From positions 263,805 to 327,804 of the forward strand of contig NW_019775391.1 of the NCBI RefSeq assembly GCF_001039355.2: a stretch of DNA of 64,000 nucleotides. Reading direction: 5' to 3'. Positions 62,198-64,000 of the stretch are shown here, piece by piece; the stretch's first letter is position 1, and every line of letters begins with the position of its first letter. The translations under genes and the position numbers were made by a program. The notes beneath the pieces were generated by a model, which had not been told where the DNA came from, ran no database searches, and saw only the letters and a list, made by a program, of their open reading frames with translations. Source of the DNA: Lingula anatina (lineage: Eukaryota; Brachiopoda; Lingulata; Lingulida; Lingulidae).

Positions 62198-64000
62198 TAA
62201 ATGGCTGGCATTACAACCAAGGTCCATAAACCCATGTCCCACTATACATGAGGAACCTACCACATGGCACCCAACAGACCAAACATATGACACAATATTT
62301 TTAGGCCCTGGGCTCTGGTTTAAAAAACGTCTACCCAGTAAAAACTTAAAAAGTTACAGACTGGTCTCACCTTAAAAACTGAAAATCAATGTCTACTCCA
62401 AGCCAGCAAAATTGCAGCAGTAAACTGAAGTTGAGCAGTCTTTGGTCTAATCTCAAGACCTTTTAGAAAAAGGGGTCTGCTTTCTCCAATTTAAGGGCTC
62501 CGTGTGAACAAATTATGTTGGTCTTCAACTAACCAGTATATGCCTAAGTCATCACAACAATTGTTTATACTTACAGAGCTTACTGTCAGAATAACTATCA
62601 GGTTATTAGCATCACAAATATCAACTGTCAGATGTTTTAATGGTACGTGTGCTAAACGCAAACACTACATGATGACAGTGCAGAAATTTTCAGGTACATA
62701 AAAGAAACCCATGCGGTGGTAAACATACCTTAGCAGTTCAAGGTTCTGCACAATAATGAAAGTGTATTTTACATTAAGCAGGGGCTAATGACATTACTGC
62801 ATGTTCTTGAAATCATTTTGAATTTTTATTCATTATCACCACAGGTTTTTAAGTTCATGTAAGTGAAACTCAGCATTTCGAGAATGTTTTGACAAGCTTT
62901 TTATTGGCTTAAAGGCAAATTTCTCTTTGTCTGTGAAACATATTTTTTATTCACCCTCCAATACTAGACACAGATTTTAAAATCTTTAAATTAAGGAAAA
63001 ATTCCCATAACTGCACTGCAGGTTGGGGTTTTTCAAAATGGCAATGTAATGTTTGTTTTGTGTTGAATATATATTCACCTCAGATACACCTCCAGTAATT
63101 ATGTCAAGCACACTTCTTGAGGCTAGATAACGATTAATGATAAAAAAAAAACTGAGGACAAGAGTACGAGAAAAGAGTACAAGAAAATGTCAATATTTGG
63201 TAAACATCTGTCATTAAGTTCACAGTTAAATTACAATTTCTAGAAAAAAAAAACTTGGTAAATGTCTATTTTGTTTAAAGGCAATAAGAAATGTTTTGGT
63301 AATGTTTAACCTATTTGTTTTGCATTCATTGCAATGTAACACATTAAGAAAAAAAATTTTGGGATAAGTTTTTACAACTGTTTTTCATTGGATGGCTAAC
63401 TACGCAGTGGACCCTGCAATTCTGATCTCAAAGAAGACCTCACAATTTTAAATGTATTTGACATATAATACCTAAATGTCTTGATCGAGCTACTACCTGG
63501 CATCATTAAAATCAAAAACCCTCTTTGAGACAGCCACAATCGAGGGGCTTGCAGTTGACAAAAAAGGTAAGAAAACCTCTCAGATTCCTTGTGAAATTTA
63601 ACAATTTAAATAAACTTAAAATTTCAACCCTAAAACTGACTTCAGACCTTTTGTGCAACAGGTCACTGGTCAATCTTGTCACACTTTACTGGTTTGAAGT
63701 TTGAACTCATCTATAATCTGTGCACACACATACAATGACATATCAGGTATCTTATTATGCTTGGACCTTCTTTTAACCTGCACAAAATGCATTAATCTTA
63801 ATTCAATTTAAAATGGTAGGTCATTCCGACTTTGTTGCTTTTGTCACAATAACCCAGTTTCAACGTAGCATCATACAGATTACCCAGTTATTTTTAGTCC
63901 TTCAACCACAGAGGGTGACAAATGGTCATATACCCATGCTTCATCACAACGTACATACCCAACAGGCAGGTGGCTCATTTGGCTGAGTACCCACAATGTG
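62198..64000. other. Right end of window, no gene supported
   Basis: AT-rich, short open frames only. The last 35 bases (ggtggctcatttggctgagt) resemble a tRNA-type A box, which could be the start of a SINE or tRNA cut by the window edge. Confidence 0.3.

Noticed and set aside
63966-64000. tRNA gene at the window edge
   Set aside because: Only a weak A-box-like word is visible; the rest lies outside the window, so no cloverleaf can be drawn.

Overview
The window is nuclear DNA of an invertebrate animal. Genes are split into small exons with GT-AG introns. AT-rich spacer is filled with short fold-back (MITE-like) elements, non-LTR retrotransposon tails and microsatellites. Two 500-600 bp N gaps and three isolated single-N joins mark a draft assembly. 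A class I glucose transporter, a UBE2E-type E2 enzyme and near-identical repeated blocks at assembly joins would fit a highly heterozygous invertebrate deuterostome such as amphioxus (Branchiostoma). The genus is inference, not proof.

Left third (1-16.8 kb, + strand): a small secreted protein of unknown family (385-1928) is followed by a repeat-rich stretch with a 1.1 kb inverted-repeat element (3.2-4.3 kb) and a 5'-truncated non-LTR retrotransposon (4.9-6.2 kb). Then come two tandem copies of a secreted protein with a periplasmic-binding-protein type 2 (bacterial solute-binding family 3-like) fold. The first copy is complete in nine exons (7447-11481, 306 aa). The second (13272-15327) has only the first five exons, plus a three-unit minisatellite in exon 2. 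Its 3' half is replaced by unrelated sequence ahead of a single-N join at 16786.

Middle (16.8-38.5 kb): mostly non-coding. It holds fold-back elements, a 1.8 kb tandem duplication meeting at a single N (25.3-29.0 kb), a second non-LTR tail (29.4 kb) and the last two coding exons of a UBE2E ubiquitin-conjugating enzyme (34549-36222, +). Just downstream is an internally deleted mariner transposon with intact ends and TA target duplication (37659-38192).

Right third (43.9-60.1 kb, - strand): a class I facilitative glucose transporter (SLC2A/GLUT1-4 type). Start and exon 2 lie at 60044-58768. The nine middle exons occur twice as near-identical blocks (57.5-53.4 and 52.9-48.8 kb). There are two different terminal exons (48036-47878 and 44218-43931). 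Only one 5' end exists, a single N separates the blocks, and intron sequence is shared. The simplest reading is one gene whose two haplotypes were placed end to end, with alternative C-termini. A true duplication is not excluded, because exon phases would allow in-frame read-through.

The rest, including 60.1-64 kb, shows no gene I can support. The most interesting items are the bacterial-type binding proteins, the glucose transporter blocks and alternative C-termini, and several fold-back families, one of which lies beside both N gaps.
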